From contig JBPOHS010000099.1 in assembly GCA_052035295.1 (NCBI GenBank), forward strand, positions 1 through 64,000: a stretch of 64,000 nucleotides of DNA, given 5' to 3'. Below the pieces are notes generated by a model. The model worked only from the letters and a program-made list of their open reading frames with translations, made no database searches and was not told where the DNA came from. Of this stretch, positions 35,710 through 44,526 are shown in pieces (positions within the stretch are counted from its first letter, which is position 1; each line of letters starts with the position of its first letter). Position numbers and translations under genes: made by a program. Origin of the DNA: HdN1 sp052035295. GTDB taxonomy: Bacteria; Pseudomonadota; Gammaproteobacteria; Pseudomonadales; Ketobacteraceae.

Positions 35710-37467
35710 ATGAGTAAACTCCAAGCTCTTCGTGATGCAACAACAAAACGTGAGCTGGCTGACCTGTTGGGTGTAAAAACGACAACTCTTACACATGTCT
35801 TGTATGTGCTAAAGCCTGTAACACAGTACTATAGTTTTAGCATTCCCAAAAAAAGTGGTGGTGATCGTAGGATAGATGCGCCATCAAGTCGGCTAAAATT
35901 GTTACAGGCGCGTCTTTCCTTTTTGCTGCAGGATTGCATGGATGAAATAGAAAAGGACAGAAAGGGGAATGGTTGTTCGAGGTCAACTTTGTCCCACGGG
36001 TTTGCTCGTGAGCGCTCTATAATTACCAACGCTGTCATGCATCTCGGTAAAAAAAATGTATTAAATATAGACCTAAAGGATTTTTTTGATAGTTTCAATT
36101 TTGGGCGGGTAAGAGGTTTTTTTATTGCAAATAAATATTTCAGTCTAGACCCGCATATAGCGACAGTCATTGCTCAAATTGCGTGTTACAAAAACAGCCT
36201 ACCTCAAGGCAGTCCTTGCTCCCCTGTGATTACTAATTTGATAACCCACTCTTTAGATATTCGTCTGGCCTCTTTGGCCAAAGCGAACTCCTGTATCTAT
36301 ACAAGATATGCAGATGATATCACCATATCAACGCGTGAAAAGGTGTTCCCTAGCCAAATTATGGCCGAAAGCAATGGGGCTTATGTTGAAGGGAAAAAAC
36401 TGAAAAGCGAAATTTCAAGAGCTGGGTTTTCGTTGAATAATGCCAAAACCAGGATCCAATATAAAGATTCTAGGCAGGAAGTGACTGGGTTGGTTGTCAA
36501 TAAAAAGCCTGGTATTAAAAAAGAGTATTGGAAAAAAGCAAGAGCTCAATGCCATTCCCTTTTTATGACAGGGGCGTTTGAGCAGGAGTTAAGCGGTGTT
36601 GTTGTTTCTGGAAATGTTAATGAGCTTGAGGGAAGGCTCAACTTCATCGATCAAATTGATCGATACAATCGTATGCGCCAAAAGCCCGCTTTAAACCCTG
36701 AGTATGCCCGCGCAACGAATGGCATTCATACTAACAAGCTCTTGAGTGGCAGGGAGATTTGTTTTGGCCGATTCTTGTACTATAGGTTATTTTATGGAAA
36801 TGTCATGCCTACCATACTTTGTGAAGGTAAGACGGACAACGTTTATTTGAAGTCTGCAATAAGCGTGTTGGTGTCTGGTTATCCGTCGTTGGCAAGCCCG
36901 AAATCTAACGACAGTCCATATGAACTGTTAGTGAGGTTCGTAAAATATACTAAGCGTACGCGATTTTTGCTTCAACTTTACGGAGGTACTTCGTATTTGG
37001 AAAATTTCATCTCGGCTTTTGACAAGCGATTTGAGTTTTACAAGGCTCCTAGACCGTTAAGTCCCGTCATAATTGTCCTAGATAATGACTCTGGGTTCAC
37101 CGGGATAAATAATAAATTGAAAAAAATATCCTCTGCGAAGAGCTACCCGGCTCAACTTAAGGGGGATGATTTTAGAGGCGCGGAATTTGTACATGTAATA
37201 CATAATTTGTACATTGTGCTAACTCCGATATCAGAGGGGAACCAAACTGCGATTGAGGATCTCTTTGATCAGGCTGCTCGCCAAATACAGGTTTCAGGAA
37301 AGTCGTTTAATCCGAAGAATGAGAGTGATAGCACTACCGAGTACGGAAAAGAAATTTTTGCAAAGAAGGTGGTGCAAGCTCGAAAGGATTCTATTGATTT
37401 TGACGGATTTAAACCATTGCTGGATCGGATTGTAGGTGCTATCGAGCATTATCGTTCATTAGCTTGA
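35710..37467 (+). CDS. Retron reverse transcriptase with C-terminal TOPRIM domain (Ec67-like)
   Basis: A 585-residue fusion. The RT half (about 1-320) has the catalytic RYADDITIS near residue 197, SLPQGSPCSPVITN near residue 163, and the retron-typical NNAKTRIQ and RQEVTGLVVN near residue 255. The C-terminal half holds a TOPRIM domain like that of OLD nucleases: LCEGKTDNVYL with the Glu near residue 370 and VIIVLDNDSG near residue 453. Both length and plan resemble the RT of retron Ec67 (Retron-Eco2, type I-C), where the TOPRIM part is the toxic effector. It should prime msDNA from the RNA just upstream. The gene is AT-rich relative to BREX, pointing to separate origin. Confidence 0.93.
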   Translation: MSKLQALRDATTKRELADLLGVKTTTLTHVLYVLKPVTQYYSFSIPKKSGGDRRIDAPSSRLKLLQARLSFLLQDCMDEIEKDRKGNGCSRSTLSHGFARERSIITNAVMHLGKKNVLNIDLKDFFDSFNFGRVRGFFIANKYFSLDPHIATVIAQIACYKNSLPQGSPCSPVITNLITHSLDIRLASLAKANSCIYTRYADDITISTREKVFPSQIMAESNGAYVEGKKLKSEISRAGFSLNNAKTRIQYKDSRQEVTGLVVNKKPGIKKEYWKKARAQCHSLFMTGAFEQELSGVVVSGNVNELEGRLNFIDQIDRYNRMRQKPALNPEYARATNGIHTNKLLSGREICFGRFLYYRLFYGNVMPTILCEGKTDNVYLKSAISVLVSGYPSLASPKSNDSPYELLVRFVKYTKRTRFLLQLYGGTSYLENFISAFDKRFEFYKAPRPLSPVIIVLDNDSGFTGINNKLKKISSAKSYPAQLKGDDFRGAEFVHVIHNLYIVLTPISEGNQTAIEDLFDQAARQIQVSGKSFNPKNESDSTTEYGKEIFAKKVVQARKDSIDFDGFKPLLDRIVGAIEHYRSLA

Positions 37468-38444
37468 GTGAATTATAGAATCCAGTTTATATTCACAACC
37501 TGTTGAAAGCAAAATTTTTGAAGTTGCTTGCTGGTATCCAAAGATTAATACAAGAGCAGATTGGCTGCTAAGACAGCAAAATAGGGCAGTTGTTGAAAGG
37601 TAAAGCGCTAAAGAGCGATTGATTTGCGTAGCGCTCCTGCTGATGCTTGTGTACGCACTCACTATTGGCTCTAAGAGAGTGTACCAGTCTGGTGAGTGAA
37701 AAAGTTGCAGTGTTTCGCGAGGCCTGAATATTTGCACACAGAAGTTACGGGGTTGTCTTCCTGCGCGGGCTAGCCCCTTCTCAGCATTGTCAGCGAACTT
37801 GGACCGCAGCGACACCAGCTTTGTTGCAATCGTATGTAATGAGAAACACGTATCCCATCAAAGCTCCCATGACACTGCGTTCGACCACCTTTGGTGGAGT
37901 TGCTCTAGAAGTTCTGTACGAAGATACGAAAAATGTAGCCGCCCAAGTGTATTATTTTTCGACATGCATGATTCCCTTCTTGTGTGTAGGGCTAGCCCTA
38001 CATGTGTTGCTCAATGCTAGGCCGATTCTGAGAACTGCAAGATCCGGTTGAAAGCAGGTCTATCTGGTCGTGTCGGGTTGCCTTACAAATGACAAGGTCA
38101 GAGTTGATGCTTTTTCAAAGAAAACCTTTAATATCAAAGATATACGATAGATGGCATGCCAAATGCTGTTAGGTAACCTTCTGGTGGCACAGCTGGTAGT
38201 CTTTTTTACCAGATACAGAGACTTCTAGAACACGCGGTTTGAGTCGAGGAACCCAGACATTTGTATTGATGGCGCTCGTCGCTGCCACCTCTGTGTCTCT
38301 ACACGATGTGTGACTGTTGCAAAACGATGATGCGATACCAGTCACTGTCCTCACTATGTGCCAGTAATCCATGAAAAACATTGGGGAAACAAACTGACTT
38401 GGCGTGACGCTCAAGACGGTAACGCAAGGAAGGAATGTTCTGTT
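37468..38444. other. Sparse region after the retron
   Basis: About 980 bp without a confident gene. A frame at 37839-38051 (+) would encode 70 residues with one hydrophobic segment (STCMIPFLCVGLALHVLL) but has no ribosome site; two minus-strand frames (37459-37815, 38169-38414) have no features. The end probably contains the promoter of the Hsp70 operon, since the AAGGAAGGAA site of its first gene is at 38426-38435. Confidence 0.5.
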
Positions 38445-38576
38445 ATGCGAAGTTACAAACTATATTCACACCCGGAACAAGGCGTGAACGCCGTGATAGT
38501 GGGCGATCACGGAATTTATTTCGCTTCTACTAGTGATATTAATCACCGAGAAATGCAACAGCAGGAAAAAAGATGA
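38445..38576 (+). CDS. Tiny protein leading the Hsp70 operon
   Basis: A 43-residue protein beginning MRSYKLYSHPEQGVNAVIVG. This opening resembles the first 15-20 residues of small membrane proteins of the DUF2628 type (YKxYxHPxxGxxAVKxG), but the membrane part is missing and the sequence ends in a polar tail, so it may be a truncated relative or a true small protein. A strong AAGGAAGGAA site lies 9 nt upstream. The stop overlaps the next start by ATGA, so it is translated together with the GrpE-like gene. Confidence 0.55.
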   Translation: MRSYKLYSHPEQGVNAVIVGDHGIYFASTSDINHREMQQQEKR

Positions 38577-38944
38577 CACATCAGGGCGAGAGTAATGAGC
38601 AAATGGAGCAGTCACTGATCGATATCGCAGTGGAGAGTTGGCGCTTCTCACGCATGTTTGGAAAGGTTGTTAATAAACTCGACGCAGGTGAATCAAGCCG
38701 TTACATCAATCAGATCCGCTACTTCCAAAAAAGGGTTGAGGAGAGCCTCGAATCCAGTGGCCTTAAGCTTGTTAACGTCGAAGGTCAACCTTACGACGAG
38801 GGTATGGCTGCATCCGCTCTCAATCTTGGAGACTTCGGCCCAGATGAAATTTTGCTCGTTGATCAAATGGTGGAGCCAATCATCATGGGGCCGAATGGTT
38901 TGCGCAGACAGGGAACAGTAATGCTTAGGAATGTGAAAGTATGA
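38573..38944 (+). CDS. GrpE-like putative nucleotide exchange factor
   Basis: A 123-residue protein. The N-terminal half is helical (IAVESWRFSRMFGKVVNKLD, QIRYFQKRVEESLES), and the C-terminal half has VNVEGQPYDEGMAASAL, GPDEILLVDQMVEPII and GLRRQGTVMLRNVKV. These parallel the beta domain of GrpE (G-x-x-FDP-x-x-HEA, then a G-x-x-L and R-P-A-x-V-x-V end), although conservation is weak. GrpE exchanges ADP for ATP on Hsp70. The assignment gains weight because the gene overlaps the start of an Hsp70 gene by ATGA. It could instead be an unrelated Hsp70 adaptor. Confidence 0.6.
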   Translation: MTHQGESNEQMEQSLIDIAVESWRFSRMFGKVVNKLDAGESSRYINQIRYFQKRVEESLESSGLKLVNVEGQPYDEGMAASALNLGDFGPDEILLVDQMVEPIIMGPNGLRRQGTVMLRNVKV

Positions 38945-41433
38945 AATACGTTGGAATTGATTTGGGCACGACCAATAGTGCCATTTGCTCGTTTGATGGT
39001 GAGACTGTCCAGCTTTACAAGAGTCCCGAACAGCACGACGTCACCCCATCCGCCATTTTTATCGATCGACGCGGTAACAAGTATGTTGGTTCGCGCGCCT
39101 ACAACAATGCCGCCCGCAACCCCGATAACGCTGCCGTGCTCTTTAAAAGGCTTATGGGCACCAGCACTCCAGTCAAGCTGCCCGCGGTTAACCTTGTTAT
39201 GACGCCGGAAGACTGTTCCGCTGAAGTGCTGCGCGCACTTTACGGCTACCTTCCCGAAGAGTTCCGACGTGACGGGGATACCGGGACCGTCATCACCGTT
39301 CCTGCTGCATTCAATCAAATGCAGAAAGACGCAACCATGGTGGCCGCCGAAGCGGCCGGTCTCGGGCGTGTCGCATTGATGCAAGAGCCCGTTGCCGCTG
39401 TGATGAGTGTTATGCGCCAGCGCAAGAATGACGGCGTTTTTATTGTTTATGATCTTGGAGGAGGCACTCTGGATATCGCCATTGCAGAGAGTATTTCCGG
39501 GCGAGTATCACTCCTAGCGCATGGTGGCGTCGCGATGTGCGGTGGCCGCGATTTCGATAGAATTTTGTTCGACAATGTCGTTAAGCCGTGGCTGTTGGAC
39601 AATTTTGATCTTCCTGAGGATTTAATCTCAAATCCGCAATTCAAATCGCTTTTGCGCATGGCCACATGGGCGACCGAAAAAGCAAAAATTGAGTTGTCGC
39701 AAAGGGAAGAAGCAGTAGTTAGTCTTCCGGAGACTGAGCTTGGCGTGCGTGATTTGTCTGGTGAGGAAATTTACATTGATATCGCTATTGATCGTAAACG
39801 CTACGACAGTCTAATTGCTCCAAAAGTTGAAGAATCCATTCAGTCCGCTCGCGAAACACTGGAAAAAGCTGGCCTGAGCTCGCACGATGTAGAGCGTGTC
39901 GTATTTGTGGGGGGGCCGACCCACTATAAACCTCTACGCGATAAGGTCGCTTTTGAGCTGGGTATTGCCCCGTCTAACGATGTCAATCCCATGACCGCAG
40001 TAGCTGAAGGTGCAGCAGTTTTTGCTGAGTCTATCGATTGGGCTTCTCAAAGTCGTGGGCGCAAGAGTGCTAGGGGTGCCATCAGCGCTGGAGGTGACCT
40101 TGATCTGTCGTTCAACTACGTTTCGCGTACACCCGATTCAAAAGCCAAAATTGTGGCGAAAGTAGGTGGTGTTGTCCCCGCAGGTGTTGAGTTTCAGATT
40201 GATAGTCTGGACACCGGTTGGTCGTCGGGGCGTATCGCTCTCAAAAATGGCGCCGGTGTGGAGCTGGGCTTGAGTAAACCAGGCGATAATACTTTCAAAG
40301 TTTTCGTGTTTGACTCCAATGGGGCGCCCATCTCCCTTCCTGAAAACAAAATCGTCATTGCCCGCACTGCGGCGAGCATAGATGCGATTCCTGCCTCACA
40401 TTCCATAGGTATTGAGGCACGGGACAAGGTGGGCGGCCCGATAGTATTGGATTACTTTGTTCGTGAAGGCGATCAATTACCCAAGAAAGGCAAGAAGTCT
40501 TTCAAATCCGTCGAGTCACTCAAAGCGGGCAGTGCGGGATCGATTAAATTCAAACTGTGGGAAGGTGACAGCGTAGACCCCGTCAACGACAATCGATTCA
40601 TAGGGATATTCGAGATCAAGGGGACAGATTTTGAAGATGGTGTTATCGCCGCGGGTGCTGAGTTGATATGTGAGTACGAAGTGCTCGACTCTGGACAAAT
40701 ATTCCTCGAGGTTTCAGTCCCCTCGATTCGTGGTTCATTCCAAAGCGGGCGTAATTTTTACTCCAGTCAGGAAGGTAAAGTCGACTACAGTAATCAGGCG
40801 AAGAATATACGGGAGCAGTCTGATCATGCGCTGCAGCGATTGGATGAGATGGCATCCAAGGTAGAGGATCCACGCCTAGAGCAGGCTCGAAAGAGATTGG
40901 CCCAAGCGGCTAGCATTAAAGCAGGGGAAGCTGACCCAGAGACGGCAAAGCAGGCAATGGATGATGTCCAGGAAGCAAAGCGCCTCTTGGCCCTGACTCG
41001 AAAGGAGCATCTCAAAGACATTCGCCAATTAGAACTCGATAAGACAGTCGAATTTTTCGACAAGGTAGTGCGTCAGCATGCGCGCCCCAGCGAAGCTACA
41101 TCTTTCGACAATTTGTTCACTACTGCACAGCGTGCGATAGAAAAAAATAATGGTGAGTTTGAATCGCATCTGGATGAGCTGCGTAGCCGTAATTTCATGA
41201 TTTTATGGCGACAGGACTGGTTTGTTATTGATCGCTTCAAATGGATGGCGGAGGATAGCTATCTTTTCCCCGATGCTCGCGAGCACGCACAGATGGCGGC
41301 CGCTGGAGCCGAGGCTTTGAAGGCTAATGACATAGATAAGCTGCGTGCTGTGGTCATCCATCTCGACTCCATTCGCATAGGTTCTGTGGGTGCGGATGAC
41401 ATGCTGGCTAGTGCCAATATCGTGCGGAGTTAA
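38941..41433 (+). CDS. Divergent Hsp70 (DnaK-like) chaperone ATPase
   Basis: An 830-residue Hsp70, longer than DnaK (about 640). The nucleotide-binding domain is intact: GIDLGTTNS near residue 5, TVPAAFNQMQKDA near residue 120, VYDLGGGTLDIAI near residue 170 and VVFVGGPTHYKPLRD near residue 322. The region from residue 365 differs from DnaK: an unusual beta-rich substrate-like part, then a long helical C-terminus (about residues 610-830) without the EEVD-like end. It probably acts on specific clients with the GrpE-like, J-like and AAA+ proteins of the operon. Three bases separate it from the AAA+ gene. General proteostasis DnaK is unlikely because its partners here are dedicated. Confidence 0.9.
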   Translation: MKYVGIDLGTTNSAICSFDGETVQLYKSPEQHDVTPSAIFIDRRGNKYVGSRAYNNAARNPDNAAVLFKRLMGTSTPVKLPAVNLVMTPEDCSAEVLRALYGYLPEEFRRDGDTGTVITVPAAFNQMQKDATMVAAEAAGLGRVALMQEPVAAVMSVMRQRKNDGVFIVYDLGGGTLDIAIAESISGRVSLLAHGGVAMCGGRDFDRILFDNVVKPWLLDNFDLPEDLISNPQFKSLLRMATWATEKAKIELSQREEAVVSLPETELGVRDLSGEEIYIDIAIDRKRYDSLIAPKVEESIQSARETLEKAGLSSHDVERVVFVGGPTHYKPLRDKVAFELGIAPSNDVNPMTAVAEGAAVFAESIDWASQSRGRKSARGAISAGGDLDLSFNYVSRTPDSKAKIVAKVGGVVPAGVEFQIDSLDTGWSSGRIALKNGAGVELGLSKPGDNTFKVFVFDSNGAPISLPENKIVIARTAASIDAIPASHSIGIEARDKVGGPIVLDYFVREGDQLPKKGKKSFKSVESLKAGSAGSIKFKLWEGDSVDPVNDNRFIGIFEIKGTDFEDGVIAAGAELICEYEVLDSGQIFLEVSVPSIRGSFQSGRNFYSSQEGKVDYSNQAKNIREQSDHALQRLDEMASKVEDPRLEQARKRLAQAASIKAGEADPETAKQAMDDVQEAKRLLALTRKEHLKDIRQLELDKTVEFFDKVVRQHARPSEATSFDNLFTTAQRAIEKNNGEFESHLDELRSRNFMILWRQDWFVIDRFKWMAEDSYLFPDAREHAQMAAAGAEALKANDIDKLRAVVIHLDSIRIGSVGADDMLASANIVRS

Positions 41434-41436
41434 CTT

Positions 41437-42879
41437 GTGGCGATTGATGCGTGGCTTCCAATTGGATTCAAGTTACCAGATGGTGTGAAGGCTAGTGTTG
41501 TACTCTCGGAGGGCCAAGGCTGGCAGATCCTCGAAACTCAAGGTGGTGGGCATGCGCTAGTCGTGCAGGAGGAGCTAGCAAAGCGCTGGCAAAATTCCGG
41601 TCTGATTGAAGATGGCACATTCAGTTCTTTCGTTTTTGGGGAACTCTCTTTACGCGTTATTTCGTCCCCTTGTGAACAGACGCTGTGCCCAGTAAGCGAG
41701 GCGGAGTCACCTAATAGCAGCGCCGAAGCACTAGCGTTTGCGCTTGCCTTGAAGGCTACACGCAATATTGATGAAAACTCAGCGCTTCAGGACGCGCTAT
41801 ACGTAGAGAAGATAACAAGACTGTTGCCAACTTACAGCATCAGCTCAAAGGCTAATGACGACATCGTTCTCGGTTATTGGCTTACAGGTGGCGCAAGTAT
41901 TTCAGCTACTTCCTTTCGTAGGCTCCGCCAGACTATGGGTTGGATAGACGCTTGTTATTTGAAGGAAATTGTTCAAGCCGCTGGCTTCGATGTATCTGAA
42001 GTTGTTTCGCTGGACAAAAAGCCACATTCACCGCCCGAAACATTCGAGAGTGCTCAGGGGGCTGAAGCAGTCGAAAGAAACACGCAATCGGTATCCCGTC
42101 AAAACCGAGTTTTCGAATTGCCAGGACGTCAGGAATTAGCGGCTTTCTTCAATGAGCACATTGTTGACATTGTACTGAATCGTGATCGCTACAAAATGCT
42201 TGGCGTCGATTTCCCTTCGGCGGTGATTCTCTTTGGGCCGCCGGGCACCGGTAAGACTTTCGCGGTTGAACGCCTGATTGATTTCCTTGGATGGCCAAGT
42301 TTCCAAATTGACGCGTCTAGTGTGGCGAGCCCCTATATCCACGAGACAAGCAAAAAAGTGGCAGAGGTGTTTGAAAAAGCGATTGACAGTGCGCCATCAG
42401 TTCTCGTGATTGACGAAATGGAAGCCTTTCTGGCCGACCGCGACATGGGATCAGGCCACCACCGTGTCGAGGAGGTGGCCGAGTTTCTGCGGCGCATCCC
42501 GGAAGCTGCCAAGCATCAGGTGCTAATCATTGCGATGACCAATCGGATCGATATGATCGACCCCGCCATTCAACGCCGCGGACGTTTCGACCATATCGTC
42601 AAAGTAGATTTTGCAAACGAGATTGAAGTGCAGTCACTCCTCGACAAACTGTTATCTACATTACCGCTTGAGGGAGACGTGGACTCTTCACCACTGGCGA
42701 AGATCCTGGCTGGAAGACCACTTTCCGACGTCGCATTCGTTGTAAGGGAAGGCGCAAGGCTCGCGGCGAGAGCTGGAAAAGAACGGTTGGACCAAGCAAG
42801 CCTTTTGGCTGCGCTAGATAAGACGCCGGCACGGGAACGTGAAGGCGGTGAAACCAAGCGACGTATTGGATTTATCTGA
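41437..42879 (+). CDS. AAA+ ATPase of the Hsp70 operon
   Basis: A 480-residue protein with a specific N-terminal half (1-230) that I do not recognise and a single CDC48/FtsH-like AAA+ module: Walker A LFGPPGTGKTF near residue 266, Walker B VLVIDEMEAFLADRD near residue 322, sensor 1 IIAMTNRID, the arginine-finger loop IQRRGRFDH, and an alpha-helical lid. No protease or membrane segment is present, so it likely unfolds or remodels proteins as a hexamer. It uses a GTG start 3 nt after the Hsp70 stop. Pairing an AAA+ unfoldase with Hsp70 recalls ClpB-DnaK disaggregation, but this is a different AAA+ family. Confidence 0.88.
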   Translation: MAIDAWLPIGFKLPDGVKASVVLSEGQGWQILETQGGGHALVVQEELAKRWQNSGLIEDGTFSSFVFGELSLRVISSPCEQTLCPVSEAESPNSSAEALAFALALKATRNIDENSALQDALYVEKITRLLPTYSISSKANDDIVLGYWLTGGASISATSFRRLRQTMGWIDACYLKEIVQAAGFDVSEVVSLDKKPHSPPETFESAQGAEAVERNTQSVSRQNRVFELPGRQELAAFFNEHIVDIVLNRDRYKMLGVDFPSAVILFGPPGTGKTFAVERLIDFLGWPSFQIDASSVASPYIHETSKKVAEVFEKAIDSAPSVLVIDEMEAFLADRDMGSGHHRVEEVAEFLRRIPEAAKHQVLIIAMTNRIDMIDPAIQRRGRFDHIVKVDFANEIEVQSLLDKLLSTLPLEGDVDSSPLAKILAGRPLSDVAFVVREGARLAARAGKERLDQASLLAALDKTPAREREGGETKRRIGFI

Positions 42880-42890
42880 GGGAATCAGTA

Positions 42891-44516
42891 GTGGCGGCGG
42901 TATATGACGAACAAAACAAAAAGGAAGGTAAAGGCTTCGCGGGTATTTCGTCACTTGTGACTGATATCGACAAATTGTTACCACCTACAGCCAGGCGGGA
43001 AACACCGGTTGAAATTTCTGCTGCGAAAGCCGAACCTGAGCGCCAGAATGTTCAGAGCAATTCAAAACCCGAAGAACCAAAGAGCGAACGGCAACCCTAT
43101 CAAGATCCGCCAAAAAAGTCTTCTGAGCTATCGGGAGGCATGGCAGTGTTCGCCGTCGCTGTTGTACTTGGTTTGCTCTGGTTTCTTGCCGAGATAGGCA
43201 ATAGATCATCTGAACAAACATCGAATCAAGTTCCTGCGTCAGCCTCTTCTTTGCCTGCGCCAAAAAATGCACCAAGTTACTCTTCAGCATCCCAACAATC
43301 CCCAGTGTCATCTCGGCCAGAGGAATCTAAGCCGCCAGTCGAACACAATCTTGTGTACTCGACTGCACAAATCATGTACTGCCTCGCCGAAGAAATTCGT
43401 ATTGATGGAGCTGAGGAAGTGATAAACAGATACAGGGATGCCGAAGTAAATCAGTTTAACGCCATGGTTGCAGACTACAATAGTCGCTGTGGGAGCTTCC
43501 GCTATCGAAGTGGAACACTTGAAAGCGCTCAGCGACAAATTCAGCCGTATAGAAGTCAGCTTCTAGAAGAAGGAAAAAATCGTTTCTCCCGTAAATCTGC
43601 GACCGGGGCAACTCTGTCTATGCAGGCACCGAATAAAACAACATTACCCGCACTGACGAATTCTTCCATTGATGCAACTTTACAAGCAATTCAGCGGGAA
43701 CTTAATGTGCTTGGTTACAATGCTGGCCTCGCGGACGGGGTGATGGGCAAGCAGACCCGGGCAGCGATCAAATCGTTCCAAAAGGATAATGATTTGGTAG
43801 CTGATGGCATTCCAACTAAGGATCTTTTTCATATTCTTTCCTCGAATCGTCACTCTCCCAAAAAGCAAGAGTCGACTATCACGTCGGTAAATTCCTTTTC
43901 CCACCATGCTCCCTCAAAGATTGAGCAGGGAAGCAATCCTACGAACAGGATACCAAAAAATGCCAAGTTGAACTATCTCGGGAATGATTGGGAATGCAGG
44001 CCAGGCTATTACAGATACAGTAACGAATGCCGTGAAGTGTCAGTTCCTCAAAATGGCAAGCTGACCTACCTCGGCAATGATTGGGAATGTAAGCCAGGTT
44101 ATTTCAGGAGCAGCAATGCATGCCGTAAAGTGTCAGTTCCTCAAAATGGAAAGCTGACTTACCTCGGTAATGATTGGGAATGTAAGCCGGGCTATTTCAG
44201 ATACGGAAATGCATGCCGTAAAGTGCCAGTTCCTCGAAATGGAAAGTTGACTTACCTCGGTAATGATTGGGAATGCAAGCCAGGCTATTTCAGATACGGT
44301 GACGAGTGTCGTGCTGTGAAAATCCCTCGGAATGGAAAGTTGACCTATCTCGGCAACGATTGGGAATGCAATCGCGGCTATTACAGAGTCAGCGACGAAT
44401 GCCGTGCTGTGCAACTCCCCCGGAACGGAAAGTTAACGTACCTTGGAAATGATTGGGAGTGTGAAAGAGGGTACCGTAGGCTTGGTGAGAAGTGTGTTTC
44501 GGTTTTCGATAGGTGA
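42891..44516 (+). CDS. Membrane protein with peptidoglycan-binding domain and six Cys repeats
   Basis: A 541-residue protein. A cytoplasmic, charged N-terminus (about 1-80) is followed by one membrane helix (MAVFAVAVVLGLLWFLA, about residues 85-101) and a polar linker. A peptidoglycan-binding-1-like domain (IQRELNVLGYNAGLADGVMG, TRAAIKSFQKDNDL) lies near residues 265-315. The C-terminus is six tandem 31-residue repeats of NGKLTYLGNDWEC-x-x-GY-x(5)-C. Two Cys per repeat suggest disulfides in an oxidising space. A single helix with charged N-terminus predicts that the repeats and peptidoglycan domain are periplasmic. It starts with GTG 11 nt after the AAA+ gene, behind GAGGGAA, and is thus part of the chaperone operon. 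Confidence 0.8.
   Translation: MAAVYDEQNKKEGKGFAGISSLVTDIDKLLPPTARRETPVEISAAKAEPERQNVQSNSKPEEPKSERQPYQDPPKKSSELSGGMAVFAVAVVLGLLWFLAEIGNRSSEQTSNQVPASASSLPAPKNAPSYSSASQQSPVSSRPEESKPPVEHNLVYSTAQIMYCLAEEIRIDGAEEVINRYRDAEVNQFNAMVADYNSRCGSFRYRSGTLESAQRQIQPYRSQLLEEGKNRFSRKSATGATLSMQAPNKTTLPALTNSSIDATLQAIQRELNVLGYNAGLADGVMGKQTRAAIKSFQKDNDLVADGIPTKDLFHILSSNRHSPKKQESTITSVNSFSHHAPSKIEQGSNPTNRIPKNAKLNYLGNDWECRPGYYRYSNECREVSVPQNGKLTYLGNDWECKPGYFRSSNACRKVSVPQNGKLTYLGNDWECKPGYFRYGNACRKVPVPRNGKLTYLGNDWECKPGYFRYGDECRAVKIPRNGKLTYLGNDWECNRGYYRVSDECRAVQLPRNGKLTYLGNDWECERGYRRLGEKCVSVFDR
43959..44516 (+). repeat. Six 93-bp tandem repeats
   Basis: Units start at 43959, 44052, 44145, 44238, 44331 and 44424, exactly 93 bp apart; the last is trimmed by the stop codon. 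The inner units are closest to each other, pointing to recent duplication, while the first and last have diverged. Confidence 0.95.
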
Positions 44517-44526
44517 GTAATTTCTT

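Noticed and set aside
37839..38051. Possible 70-residue membrane protein
   Set aside because: One hydrophobic segment but no ribosome site, no homology recognised and no operon context; mentioned only in the gap description.
38153..38168. TGGCAT-N5-ATGC sequence resembling a sigma-54 promoter
   Set aside because: It is about 280 nt from the next start and is poor at the -12 element; chance is likely.
44133..44414. Minus-strand frame of 93 codons opposite the Cys repeats
   Set aside because: It mirrors the repeat structure of the + strand gene and has no independent features.
43959..44516. Regular repeats that could suggest a CRISPR array
   Set aside because: Units are contiguous 93-bp coding repeats in frame with no unique spacers.
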